Positions 26,699 through 35,872 of a stretch of DNA of 64,000 bases are shown piece by piece; within the stretch, counting starts at the first letter, position 1; each line of letters starts with the position of its first letter. The DNA is taken from positions 967,501 through 1,031,500 of the forward strand of contig NZ_ATTI01000001.1 in assembly GCF_000419605.1 (NCBI RefSeq). Direction: 5' to 3'. The notes beneath the pieces were generated by a model that had not been told where the DNA came from, did not search any database, and was given only the letters and a program-made list of their open reading frames with translations. Source of the DNA: Sphingomonas phyllosphaerae 5.2. Lineage in GTDB: Bacteria > Pseudomonadota > Alphaproteobacteria > Sphingomonadales > Sphingomonadaceae. Made by a program: the position numbers and the translations under genes.

Positions 26699-27571
26699 CT
26701 ATTGCGTACACGAAGAGCTCAGTTTTGCACGATGGCCCATCATCTCGCCCAAGCGCACCTTCCGTTCTGGTGTCCAGTCTTCGTTGAAAGTGACCACTCC
26801 CTGCCTGAACAACAGCAGAATCGTGGAGCCGAGAAGGAAGCGACCCATCTCGTCGCCCTTCTTCAACACGACTTCCTGGTCTGCATAGATCCATTCAGAC
26901 GTCCTGTTGGTGCGCCTTGGATTGACCACCCCGTGCCAAACGGTCGCTATGCTTCCGACGATGGTCGCGCCGACCAGCACCATGACGAACGGCCCGTGCT
27001 CCACTGACTCAAAGACGCAAACCACACGCTCGTTGCACGCAAAGAGGTTCGGCACGCCGCGCGCCGTGACAGGGTTTACCGAGAAGAGCTTCCCCGGCAC
27101 GTAAATCATGCGCGTGAGCTTGCCGTCGCAAGGCATGTGCAGGCGGTGATAATCCTTGGGGGACAGGTACAGGTTGGCGAAGCTGCCGTGGCGAAACAGA
27201 GCGGCCAGGGCGGCGTCGCCGCCGACCAGTTGCGTTGTGGTGAACCGATGCCCTTTCGCTTGCAGCATGTGATGGTCATCGATGGCGCCGAACTGGCTGA
27301 TCGCGCCGTCGACCGGAGAGACGAAATCGGCGGCGGCAATCGGGCGTAAGCCCGCTTTGAGCGGCCGGGTGAAGAAGTCGTTGAAGCTCTTGTAATTGCG
27401 AATGTCCCCATCTGCGGCTTCGCTCATGTCAACGGCGTACCTGCCGACGAACCAGCCGATCAGCCGCGTTGTAAACACGCCTCCTTCCGCCCTGGCGATG
27501 CGACCGGCGAACTCGGTCAGGCGCTGCTTGGGCAGCATGTACTGGAGCAGGACCTTCAGGCGATCGGACAT
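26699..27571 (-). CDS. psd: Phosphatidylserine decarboxylase proenzyme
   Basis: This enzyme makes phosphatidylethanolamine from phosphatidylserine at the inner membrane. It has 290 residues with the blocks FNDFFTRPLKAGLRP, VSPVDGAISQFG, YLSPKDYHRLHMPCDG and, near the C-terminus, the self-cleavage motif Leu247-Gly248-Ser249-Thr250 that forms the pyruvoyl group. The architecture resembles the long E. coli-type enzyme rather than the short form often seen next to pssA in Alphaproteobacteria. ATG 27571 has GAGG about 6 bases upstream. No pssA lies beside it. It is bordered by a SirB1-like fragment and an IS6 remnant, so acquisition from elsewhere is possible. Confidence 0.92.
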   Translation of the reverse strand: MSDRLKVLLQYMLPKQRLTEFAGRIARAEGGVFTTRLIGWFVGRYAVDMSEAADGDIRNYKSFNDFFTRPLKAGLRPIAAADFVSPVDGAISQFGAIDDHHMLQAKGHRFTTTQLVGGDAALAALFRHGSFANLYLSPKDYHRLHMPCDGKLTRMIYVPGKLFSVNPVTARGVPNLFACNERVVCVFESVEHGPFVMVLVGATIVGSIATVWHGVVNPRRTNRTSEWIYADQEVVLKKGDEMGRFLLGSTILLLFRQGVVTFNEDWTPERKVRLGEMMGHRAKLSSSCTQ

Positions 27572-27756
27572 CAGAACCTCGAAGCATCGACACCGTCCTT
27601 GTAGGATCATGAACCGGCAGGTCGACCGTTAAAAGGCACGTTCAACGACGAGGCATGTTGATGCGACGACGATCAGGCCGCCAGAACAACGCCGCGCTCC
27701 AACATGAGTGAGCGCCCGGAGTCTGGAAGCTACCGAGCGGCCGGGAATGTCCGCCT

Positions 27757-28047
27757 GTGGAAGTGAGGCGCTGCGCGAACGACCGAGGCGAGAACTCGCA
27801 CCTGCCGTTCCGACGACGGGAGCGGGCGATGCAGCGGTTCCGGCAAATGAAGACCATACAGAAGTGCGCCTCCGTCCAAGCCAACGTCCCCGATCACTTC
27901 AGCCTGGAACGCCATTTCATCGGCCGGCAGGCCCACCGGGAGCGACGCTCCGCCACAGTGGCGGAGTGGCAGTCGCTCGTAAGGTGAGGGTCGCCGTCGA
28001 AGATCCAGGTGCATCGTGTATCGACGGGTTCGCATCAGACCGACGGC
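27757..28047 (+). mobile_element. IS6-family element, degraded right-end remnant
   Basis: The frame at 27757-27987 encodes a worn transposase C-terminus: GENSHLPFRRRERAMQRFRQMK, then FSLERHFIGRQAHRERRSA. It ends with a TGA at 27985-27987. The catalytic Asp blocks and the left end are missing. The right end is still visible as ggttcgcatcagaccgacgg near 28027-28047, with several substitutions. It has the same orientation as the other copies. The stop codon of the TrmB-type gene lies only 4 bases beyond. Confidence 0.82.
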
Positions 28048-28050
28048 CGG

Positions 28051-28893
28051 TTACTCCGCTGTATGGTTCAGCAGCTGTTGAAGACCCGGCGGCGTAGATC
28101 CCTGTAGAGACAGCACGCGCAGCGGGTCGGATGGATCCTGGCGTAACGCGACGAGACGGATATCGGCAGCCAGCGCGCTGTGGAAGGTGCAGCTGAGGAA
28201 GACGCTGTCCGTCCAGACGGCGTTCAACACCCGATCCATGTCTTTCGAGATCTGCGCGATCAACTGCTCGCAGCCATCGGCGACCAGCAGCAGCCCCAGC
28301 CCGGGCCATCGCGATCCGACCAGTTCAGCCGACTCGGGATTGAACGGCACGAGCGGGCCGGTGTGCCGTTCTTCATAGGCGATACCGGCGACCGTCACGC
28401 CGCGGGCGCGGGCGGCGTCCACTTCCTCGCGTAGCAAGTCGTAGATCTGCGGGAAAAAGTCGAAAAGCAGGATGCTTTTTGCGCCGGCGAGCATTGCGCG
28501 AGCGCGCTCCAGCACCTGCGGTACGCTGTTGATTGTATAAACCCGCTCGTCGCTGACAGGCTTGTGGACCTGTTCCAGCGCCTGGATCGCGCCACGCGAG
28601 CGACGTTCGAACGAATGGTGCAGCACGGCCATCAGCTCGCGCGGCGGTAATGGATTGTAGGTGCGTTTCTCGTTCAGGTCATCGCTGACGAGGACGGCGC
28701 CCTTCTGTGTCAGGGTGCCGAGCGTCTGGTAGATGTTAGCCGGCGCTTTCCCGAGCCGCTGGGAAAGCCGGTAACCCGACGCTGAGCCGTTGCGGAGCAG
28801 GTCGCAGTACACACGCGACTCCAGTTCGGTAAAACCGAGCGATGTCAAAGCGATCTCCGGGGCGACCGGCTCCTGGTCAGTACCGTGGTGCAT
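28051..28893 (-). CDS. TrmB-family transcriptional regulator
   Basis: This protein of 280 residues has an N-terminal TrmB-type winged helix (LTSLGFTELESRVYCDLLRN, SASGYRLSQRLGKAPANIYQ, TLGTLTQKGAVL). The C-terminal effector part resembles the TrmB/phospholipase-D-like sensor fold (ERARAMLAGAKSILLFDFFPQ). TrmB proteins commonly sense sugars; the ligand here is unknown. The gene diverges from the giant RTX metalloprotease gene, with a 155-bp gap that contains a clear palindrome. Control of the protease and of itself is therefore likely. The C-terminal end abuts an IS6 remnant but looks complete. Confidence 0.82.
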   Translation of the reverse strand: MHHGTDQEPVAPEIALTSLGFTELESRVYCDLLRNGSASGYRLSQRLGKAPANIYQTLGTLTQKGAVLVSDDLNEKRTYNPLPPRELMAVLHHSFERRSRGAIQALEQVHKPVSDERVYTINSVPQVLERARAMLAGAKSILLFDFFPQIYDLLREEVDAARARGVTVAGIAYEERHTGPLVPFNPESAELVGSRWPGLGLLLVADGCEQLIAQISKDMDRVLNAVWTDSVFLSCTFHSALAADIRLVALRQDPSDPLRVLSLQGSTPPGLQQLLNHTAE

Positions 28894-28944
28894 CCACCCG
28901 GCGTGCCTCGCCGCAGCGGCTTTGTCAAAGTACCGTCGAACAAT

Positions 28945-28988
28945 AAGCTATCAAGCCTATAGTGTGCAGCCTGCACAACTAATAGCTT
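28945..28988. promoter_or_regulatory. Nested palindromes between TrmB-type gene and RTX protease gene
   Basis: TGTGCAG-C-CTGCACA (28963-28977) is a perfect palindrome around a single central base. It is flanked by AAGCTAT (28945-28951) and its complement ATAGCTT (28982-28988). A TATAGT -10-like hexamer (28958-28963) touches the inner palindrome. The arrangement is what one expects of an operator shared by the two divergent genes. Confidence 0.55.
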
Positions 28989-29048
28989 TACAATGGCTCG
29001 GGAGCATGATCTGATTGGTTAAGATGGATTAAAGGAAAGAGCGCGAAC

Positions 29049-32000
29049 ATGGTCACCGCATCGATCAAGCCGTCGTACGAGCAGGCGCTGTCGAATGGTT
29101 ATGCCGGGATGGCATGCGGTTGTTCCGGGTGCGCCGGCGCGGCTCCCGGCACGTTGGCCTCGCTTGCGCTGGCCGCAGCCGACGGCACCCATGGCGACGT
29201 GCGGGGCGCCGAACTGCTCAGGCAAACCGCTAATGGCGACGGCAGCTATTCGTTCAGCGGCGAACGCAACATTGATGCGGTGCTGATCGGCTCGCGCTGG
29301 ACGGGGAGTTCGCTGACCTTCACCTTTCCCGAGACCGGCAACTACGGGCCGGCCGGTTTCGCGGCCGAACAGATGCCGTTCAACGAGGCGCAGAAGGCGG
29401 CGGCCCGCGCTGCGTTCGACCTGGTCGAAGGATACACCGGCCTGACCATCACCGAGGTGGCGCCGGACACCGCGCAGGAGCCGACCTTCCGGCTGTCGCA
29501 GACGATGTCGCGCGATGTGCCGTCGGCGCAGGGCGGCTTCCCCGGCTATCTCGGCGGCGAAGGCGGGCAGATCTGGTTTGGTCGAACCGAGCAACCTTAC
29601 TACGAGAATCCGGCGAAGGGGAATTGGGGCAACGCCACGATGATGCACGAGATCGGGCATACGCTCGGGCTCAAGCACGGCATGGACGATTATTCGACCG
29701 AGAACATGGCGTCGTTCCTGCTCGACGGCACCGGCGTCCTCTACGGCACGCGCGCGATCGAATATGACAAGGACGGACAGGCGTGGTCGCTGATGACCTA
29801 CACTCCTGCGCCGAACGGCGTGCCGGGCTTCGAGGGTGAGGGTGCGAACCAGCCGCAAAGCTACATGCAGCTGGATATCGCCGCGTTGCAATATCTCTAC
29901 GGCGCCAACTTCAACACGAACGCCGGCAATACGGTATATCGCTGGGACGCGGCGACCGGCGAAAAGTCCATCAACGGCGTCGGGCAAGGCGCGCCGACCG
30001 GCAACAAGGTGTTCGAGACGATCTGGGACGGCGGCGGCGTCGATACCTACGATTTCAGCAACTATGGCGGTGGCGTGGTCGTCGACCTGCGACCCGGCGC
30101 TTTCTCCACGCCGTCCGGCGAGCAGCTCGTCAACAGCAATGCGGCCAGCGGCGGCGACCTGCCCGCGGCGGGCAGCGTCGGCAATGCGCTGCTGTACAAG
30201 GGAGATGTCCGTTCGCTGATCGAAAACGCGATCGGCGGGGCGGGTGACGACCGGATCACCGGCAACCAGGCGGACAACGTGCTGATCGGCCTTGGCGGCG
30301 ATGACGTGCTGGCCGGCGGTGCTGGCAGCGACACGCTGGTCGGCGGAGCGGGGAACGACGTGGCCGATTTCGCCGGCTCCACCGCCGGCATCATGGTGGC
30401 GCTGAACGGCGGCGCGCGCGACATTCGCGTCGCCAACGGCGTCGATGTCGATACGCTGAGCGGAATCGAAGGGATCGTCGGCACCGCGTTCGACGACCGG
30501 CTGACCGGCGATGCCGGCGATAACATGCTGTCCGGCGGTGCAGGCGGGCGTGATGTGCTGATCGGCGGAGCGGGCAACGACACGCTGGTCGGCGGCGGAT
30601 ACACGCTGGCCTATGCCGACCGGCCGGACGTCGTGCGCGATGCGGCGGGCACCAACAAGTCGCAGGCGACCGCGATCGACCTGAGGGGGGCGTTCGACCT
30701 GGTGCCACGTGCGACCCAGTCGACCGCGGTCGATTTCCCGGGCGTCGTCCTGCCGCATGCGACGGTCGTCGCCGCCGCCTCCGGCCAGGCCGGCAACGAC
30801 TGGTATCGGATCGACGCGATTGCCGGGTCGCGCGCGCTGTTCGACATCGACGCGACCAACAATTTCAGCGGCATCGAGATCGTCGATGCCGCTGGTCGCG
30901 TAATCGCCGCAAACTATCGGGAGGCGACCAGCGACGACGGCAGCCGCCGCGGGACGGATGCGCGGCTGGCGCATACCTTCGCGGAAAGCGGCGCCTATTA
31001 CATCCGCATCACCGGCAGCTCATTCGATGCCGCGCCGCAGCCGCTCGGCGCGGGGCAGTTCTACACTCTGCATGTCGCGCTGGAGAATGCGCCGATCGCG
31101 ACGCCCGTGCTCCGCTCTACCGGGTCGGGCACCTTCGACGGTGGAACGGGCGACGACACGATCGTGGCGAGCGCGGGCGACGATGTGATCGATGGCGGTG
31201 CGGGCACGGACACGCTGTCGTATCGCAACCATTATCAGGGCGTGACGGTAGCGCTGGGCGTCGGTGGCGCGCAGGCGACGGGCGCCGGGCGCGACACGAT
31301 CGCGGGGATCGAGAACCTGACCGGTTCGATACATGCCGATCGCCTGACCGGCGATACCGGCGACAATGTGATCGATGGCGGCGGCGGCAGCGACGTCGTC
31401 GCGGGTGGCGCCGGCACCGACACCTTGTCGTTCGCGTCGCAGGCGTCCGGCGTTGCGGTGACACTGGGGCTGCAAGGGACGCGTCAGGGCTATCGCGCCG
31501 GGCAGACGGTCGAGGCGTCCGGGTTCGAGAACCTGACCGGCACCGCATTCGCCGATACGCTGACCGGGGACGGCAACGCCAACGTGCTGCGCGGCGGCGC
31601 GGGGGACGACATGCTGGCGGGCGGCCTGCCGGCACGCGTTGGCGTCGTTGACATATTGGACGGCGGAACGGGAAGCGACACCGCCAGCTTCGCCGCCTTC
31701 ACGCGCGACGTGCGCGCGGTGCTGGGCGCCAGCGGGCGGCCCGGCGAGGCGGCACTGGACGGCACCCGGATCGCGATCCTGTCGGATATCGAGAATCTCG
31801 CCGGCGGGCGCGGCAACGACGCGCTGTGGGGGAACGACCAGGCCAACCGGCTGGCAGGTGACGCTGGCAACGACACGCTCGACGGCGGTGCGGGTGACGA
31901 CACGCTGGACGGCGGCGCGGGTGACGACCTGCTGCGCGGCGGCGCGGGGATCGATACCGCGATCTATGCCGACGCGGTTGCGGCGACCGTCGATCTGTCG

Positions 32001-35000
32001 CTGACCGGCGCACAGGACACCGGCTACGGCCGCGACACGCTGTCGGGCATCGAGAATGTGCGCGGGGGCCGCGGCAACGACGTGTTCGCCGGCGACGGCG
32101 CCAGCAACACCTTCTTCGATGCGGGTGGCGACGACCGCTACGATGGCCGCGCGGGCAGCGACACGGTGGATTACAGCGACGCCCGCCAGCGCGTGATCGT
32201 CGACCTCGGCCGGTCGGGTGCGCAGGCGACCGGCGGCGGCGGGAACGACACGTTGGTCGCGATCGAGAACGTGCGTGGCGGCGCGGGTGGCAATTACCTC
32301 ACCGGATCGGCCGGCGACAACGTGCTGACCGGCAACGCCGCGGCCGACCTGTTGATCGGCGGTGCCGGTCGCGACACGCTGAGCGGCGGGGACGGCGACG
32401 ACCTGCTGACCGGCGACGGCTTCGCGCTCGCTCCGGGCGCCGACGCGGCCGACATGCGCGACGTGCTGATCGGCGGGGCCGGGCGCGATACGTTGATCGG
32501 TGGGGCCGGCGACGACGAACTGTCCGGCGGCGACGACGACGACTTCCTGTCGAACGGCACCTTCTCCACCGAAGTCTTCGCCGACACCTGGTCGCGCGGT
32601 CGATTGCTGAAGGCGGACGGCGGCAATGATGTGATCGATGGCGGGAAGGGCAGCGACTTCGCGGTGCTCGCCTACTTCGGGCGAACGGACGCCATCCGCG
32701 TCGACATCCGCAACGCCGACGCTACCAACATCATCTACTCGGGCGGCGTGGCGGCCGGTTCGATCACCAGCGTCGAGAAACTCGGGTTCGAAGGCGGTAA
32801 TGGCGACGATGTGGTCTATGCCGGCGCCGGATACGATTTCCTCGGCGGACGCGGCGGCAACGACGTGATCGATGCCGGCGCGGGCAACGACGTCGTCTAT
32901 TACGACGCCGGCAACGACGTGCTGAGCGGCGGCGAGGGCTATGACGCGATCAGCTTCCAGAACGCCACGCAAGGTGTGGTCATCGATCTGACATTGACGG
33001 GCGCGCAGGCGACGGCGCTGGGCGTCGTGACGATCGACGGCTTCGAGGCGGCGGTCGCCTCCGCGTTCGGCGACACGCTGTACCTGACCGACCGGCGTGA
33101 CGAACTGACTGACGAAGGGACGGGCGACGACCGTTTCTACGGTCGTGGCGGTGATGACTATTTTTCGATCACCCGCACGACCGGCGCGGCGTCGTCGGTG
33201 CTGCTCGACGGCGGCGCTGGCGATGATCGACTGCAATTCCAGGCCGGGCGCTATGTCGACGGCGTGTTGCAGATGGTGGACAGCATCACGGTAAACGGCG
33301 GCGCGGGCCGTGACTTCATCAGCATCAACGGCGCGGCGCAGGCGATCGTCGATGCCGGGGCGGACGACGATTTCGTAGTGGTAGGCCTGACGGGCGGTTC
33401 GGACCGGACCGGCTTCGCGCTGACGCTCGGCGCCGGCAGGGACGTCGTCTCGTTGTACGTCGATGATATGTCGACGACGACGCAGCGCACCGGCACGATC
33501 GTTACCGACTTTTCGGTGCGCGACGGCGACCGTCTCGATCTCACGTACCTCGTCACCGGATATACCAACCCCGACGGGTCCACGACGCCGACGACGCTCA
33601 ACTACAATCTGGGCGAGGATCCGTTCGCGACCGGTACCCTGCGCGTGATCCAGAGCGGCGACGACACGCTGGTGCAGGCGGACAGGGACGGCGTGCTGGG
33701 CGCCGGTTTCGGCTTCGTCACCGTGCTGACGCTCAAGGACGTGGCGACCGCCAGCCTGACCGCCGCCAATTTCTCGATCGCGCCGTTCGAGCTCGGCCTT
33801 GATGTACCAGCGGATCCGAGCCTCTCGTCAGTGCCGGCCACGCTGGGCAGCGACGGCGCCGACACGCTGAACGGGACCGCCGGGCGAAACCGGATCCTCG
33901 GGCTCGGCGGCGACGACCGGCTGTTCGGATTTGCCGGGAACGACGTGCTGATCGGCGCGGCCGGCAACGACGTCCTCGACGGCGGCACGGGTGCCGATAT
34001 GATGATCGGCGGGACCGGCGATGATCTCTACCGGATCGACAATGTGGGCGACCGGGTGTTCGAGGCCGACAGCGGCGGCACCGACACGGTCGAGACCGCC
34101 GTTGGCTGGACGATGGGCATAGGCATCGAGAACGTCCGCGTGCTGAACGACGCGCGCGTCACCATCGTGGGCAATTACCTCAACAACGTCATGCGCGCAG
34201 GTGCGGGTTCCGTCATCTTCGACGGCGGCCTCGGCAACGATACGCTGACCGGCGGCGCGGCGCGCGACAACCTGAGCGGTGGCGGGGGCGACGACCGGAT
34301 CGATGGCGGCGCGGGGATGGACGTGATGACCGGCGGTGCCGGGGACGACCTCTACGTCGTCGATGCGAACGGCGATCTCGTGGTGGAGGCCGCGAACGGC
34401 GGCACTGACACGGTGCGGTCCGGAACCGACTACACGCTGACCGCCAATGTCGAGAACCTGTACCTTATCGGTGCGGCACGGACCGGCACGGGCAATACGC
34501 TCGACAACGGCCTGTACGGGACCGCGGGCAACGACACATTGTCCGGCCTCGCAGGCAATGATGTGCTGAAGGGCTGGGCGGGCGACGACCGGCTGTTCGG
34601 CGGCGCTGGCGGCGACACGCTGTACGGTGCGGAGGGCAACGACCGCCTCGACGGCGGCGCCGGTGCGGACAGGATGCAGGGCGACGGCGGCGACGACATC
34701 TACTTCGTCGACGATGGCGGCGACCAGGTGATCGAATTCTGGCAGAACGGGCAGGGCGGGATCGACAGCGTCTATGCCTCGGTAAACTGGACGCTCGGGG
34801 CGCATCTCGAGAACCTGTACATGACCGGTTCGGCAGCAGTGAACGGCGCCGGGAACGCGCTCGACAATGTCGTGCGGGGCAGCGCCGGCGACAACGTCCT
34901 GCGCGGCGGTGGCGGCAACGACACGATCGTCGGGCAGGGCGGCAGCGACATGCTGTGGGGCGATGCGGGCGCAGACACCTTCGTGTTCGGCACCGGATCC

Positions 35001-35198
35001 GGGCGCGACACGATCGCCGATTTCGGTAGCGGCGACACGATCGACCTCTCGGGCTATCGGTTCGACGGCGCACCGACCGTTACCGATCTGGGCGCGGACA
35101 CGCTGATCGATCTGGGCGATGGCAATGCCATCCTGATGGTCGGCATCGATCCCGGCCAGCTTACCTTCACTGGCAACGCGTTCGGATTTGCGGGATGA
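29049..35198 (+). CDS. Giant serralysin-like (M10) metalloprotease with RTX repeats
   Basis: This predicted extracellular zinc protease has 2049 residues, several times longer than ordinary serralysins (about 480-700). The catalytic domain has the zinc site His200-Glu201-x-x-His in HEIGHTLGLKHG and a Met-turn around Met249 in SLMTYT. A pre-peptidase C-terminal (PPC)-like domain at about residues 535-681 interrupts the RTX region. Many GGxGxDxL/NDxLxGG-type calcium-binding nonapeptides fill the rest. There is no Sec signal, and the C-terminus is aspartate/glycine-rich, as in type I secreted proteins. The N-terminus has an unusual Cys cluster (ACGCSGCAG). No type I secretion genes are in the window. 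A TrmB-family regulator gene diverges from it. Confidence 0.9.
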   Translation: MVTASIKPSYEQALSNGYAGMACGCSGCAGAAPGTLASLALAAADGTHGDVRGAELLRQTANGDGSYSFSGERNIDAVLIGSRWTGSSLTFTFPETGNYGPAGFAAEQMPFNEAQKAAARAAFDLVEGYTGLTITEVAPDTAQEPTFRLSQTMSRDVPSAQGGFPGYLGGEGGQIWFGRTEQPYYENPAKGNWGNATMMHEIGHTLGLKHGMDDYSTENMASFLLDGTGVLYGTRAIEYDKDGQAWSLMTYTPAPNGVPGFEGEGANQPQSYMQLDIAALQYLYGANFNTNAGNTVYRWDAATGEKSINGVGQGAPTGNKVFETIWDGGGVDTYDFSNYGGGVVVDLRPGAFSTPSGEQLVNSNAASGGDLPAAGSVGNALLYKGDVRSLIENAIGGAGDDRITGNQADNVLIGLGGDDVLAGGAGSDTLVGGAGNDVADFAGSTAGIMVALNGGARDIRVANGVDVDTLSGIEGIVGTAFDDRLTGDAGDNMLSGGAGGRDVLIGGAGNDTLVGGGYTLAYADRPDVVRDAAGTNKSQATAIDLRGAFDLVPRATQSTAVDFPGVVLPHATVVAAASGQAGNDWYRIDAIAGSRALFDIDATNNFSGIEIVDAAGRVIAANYREATSDDGSRRGTDARLAHTFAESGAYYIRITGSSFDAAPQPLGAGQFYTLHVALENAPIATPVLRSTGSGTFDGGTGDDTIVASAGDDVIDGGAGTDTLSYRNHYQGVTVALGVGGAQATGAGRDTIAGIENLTGSIHADRLTGDTGDNVIDGGGGSDVVAGGAGTDTLSFASQASGVAVTLGLQGTRQGYRAGQTVEASGFENLTGTAFADTLTGDGNANVLRGGAGDDMLAGGLPARVGVVDILDGGTGSDTASFAAFTRDVRAVLGASGRPGEAALDGTRIAILSDIENLAGGRGNDALWGNDQANRLAGDAGNDTLDGGAGDDTLDGGAGDDLLRGGAGIDTAIYADAVAATVDLSLTGAQDTGYGRDTLSGIENVRGGRGNDVFAGDGASNTFFDAGGDDRYDGRAGSDTVDYSDARQRVIVDLGRSGAQATGGGGNDTLVAIENVRGGAGGNYLTGSAGDNVLTGNAAADLLIGGAGRDTLSGGDGDDLLTGDGFALAPGADAADMRDVLIGGAGRDTLIGGAGDDELSGGDDDDFLSNGTFSTEVFADTWSRGRLLKADGGNDVIDGGKGSDFAVLAYFGRTDAIRVDIRNADATNIIYSGGVAAGSITSVEKLGFEGGNGDDVVYAGAGYDFLGGRGGNDVIDAGAGNDVVYYDAGNDVLSGGEGYDAISFQNATQGVVIDLTLTGAQATALGVVTIDGFEAAVASAFGDTLYLTDRRDELTDEGTGDDRFYGRGGDDYFSITRTTGAASSVLLDGGAGDDRLQFQAGRYVDGVLQMVDSITVNGGAGRDFISINGAAQAIVDAGADDDFVVVGLTGGSDRTGFALTLGAGRDVVSLYVDDMSTTTQRTGTIVTDFSVRDGDRLDLTYLVTGYTNPDGSTTPTTLNYNLGEDPFATGTLRVIQSGDDTLVQADRDGVLGAGFGFVTVLTLKDVATASLTAANFSIAPFELGLDVPADPSLSSVPATLGSDGADTLNGTAGRNRILGLGGDDRLFGFAGNDVLIGAAGNDVLDGGTGADMMIGGTGDDLYRIDNVGDRVFEADSGGTDTVETAVGWTMGIGIENVRVLNDARVTIVGNYLNNVMRAGAGSVIFDGGLGNDTLTGGAARDNLSGGGGDDRIDGGAGMDVMTGGAGDDLYVVDANGDLVVEAANGGTDTVRSGTDYTLTANVENLYLIGAARTGTGNTLDNGLYGTAGNDTLSGLAGNDVLKGWAGDDRLFGGAGGDTLYGAEGNDRLDGGAGADRMQGDGGDDIYFVDDGGDQVIEFWQNGQGGIDSVYASVNWTLGAHLENLYMTGSAAVNGAGNALDNVVRGSAGDNVLRGGGGNDTIVGQGGSDMLWGDAGADTFVFGTGSGRDTIADFGSGDTIDLSGYRFDGAPTVTDLGADTLIDLGDGNAILMVGIDPGQLTFTGNAFGFAG

Positions 35199-35283
35199 GC
35201 GCGGTGCCGGTCGCGCTTGATCCGGAGGGACCGGCGGGCGATCATGCCCGATCGAGGATGGATTGTGACAGGTGGGCTCCGGC

Positions 35284-35643
35284 ATGTGGGCGGTGCTGAT
35301 GGCGATGGTGCAGCTTGCCGACGGAGGGGGGTGCACGCGCGCATGCATTGCTTGGGGAGATCGGCCGCACTGGAGCATCCACGACGAACATGGTCGATGG
35401 TCGCTCCACGTCGACGGGCGGCCGGCGACCGCGCTCGCGCCCGGCACGTGGCAGGACACGCCGGCGGGTCGCCGCCTGACCGGAACCATGGGCGGCGGAA
35501 AGTTTACGATGCTTGCTACCTTCGGCGCGTGCGGCGGCACACGCGAGCATACGCCAGGGCGCAGCAGTCATTTCGCGACGCTGACGTTGCCCGATGGCGT
35601 CGTACTCCGCGGATGCCTCGGCGAGGCACGCGTCGCGTACTAA
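35284..35643 (+). CDS. Small hypothetical protein
   Basis: This ORF of about 119 residues starts at ATG 35284 with AGGTGG about 8 bases upstream. The N-terminus is weakly hydrophobic (MWAVLMAMVQLA). It has four Cys residues and a C-terminal LTLPDGVVLRGCLGEAR. That end resembles small secreted COG3650-like domains, but the match is too weak to name. It sits just after the RTX protease gene on the same strand and could be co-transcribed with it. A competing frame on the other strand is less convincing. Confidence 0.4.
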   Translation: MWAVLMAMVQLADGGGCTRACIAWGDRPHWSIHDEHGRWSLHVDGRPATALAPGTWQDTPAGRRLTGTMGGGKFTMLATFGACGGTREHTPGRSSHFATLTLPDGVVLRGCLGEARVAY

Positions 35644-35872
35644 GGCCAAATGGCGGAAGTAAGCAGCTGCTAGCAAGCTCGACGGCTTAGGAAAGTCGAA
35701 TGGACCGGCCGGTGGGTCTGGCGGGATGTGGGAGGCGAAAGCGCTGATTGGTGCGAGCCAACTAGCTTCCCCACTACTTCAACGCGACGCTCTATTTTTC
35801 GGACGCGACGCAATCTTGATTGTGAACGCACCACCGATCGCGTGTATACTGGCTTGGGGGAGTGTGCTGGCC

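Noticed and set aside
31020..33236. A 738-codon open frame on the minus strand opposite the RTX repeats
   Set aside because: It arises from the repetitive GC-rich RTX coding DNA; the translation is low-complexity and the plus strand encodes a well-supported protein.
30230..35000. Dense short DNA repeats that could suggest a CRISPR or tandem-repeat array
   Set aside because: They are codons of GGxGxDxL-type calcium-binding nonapeptides in one open frame, with no constant repeat-spacer spacing.
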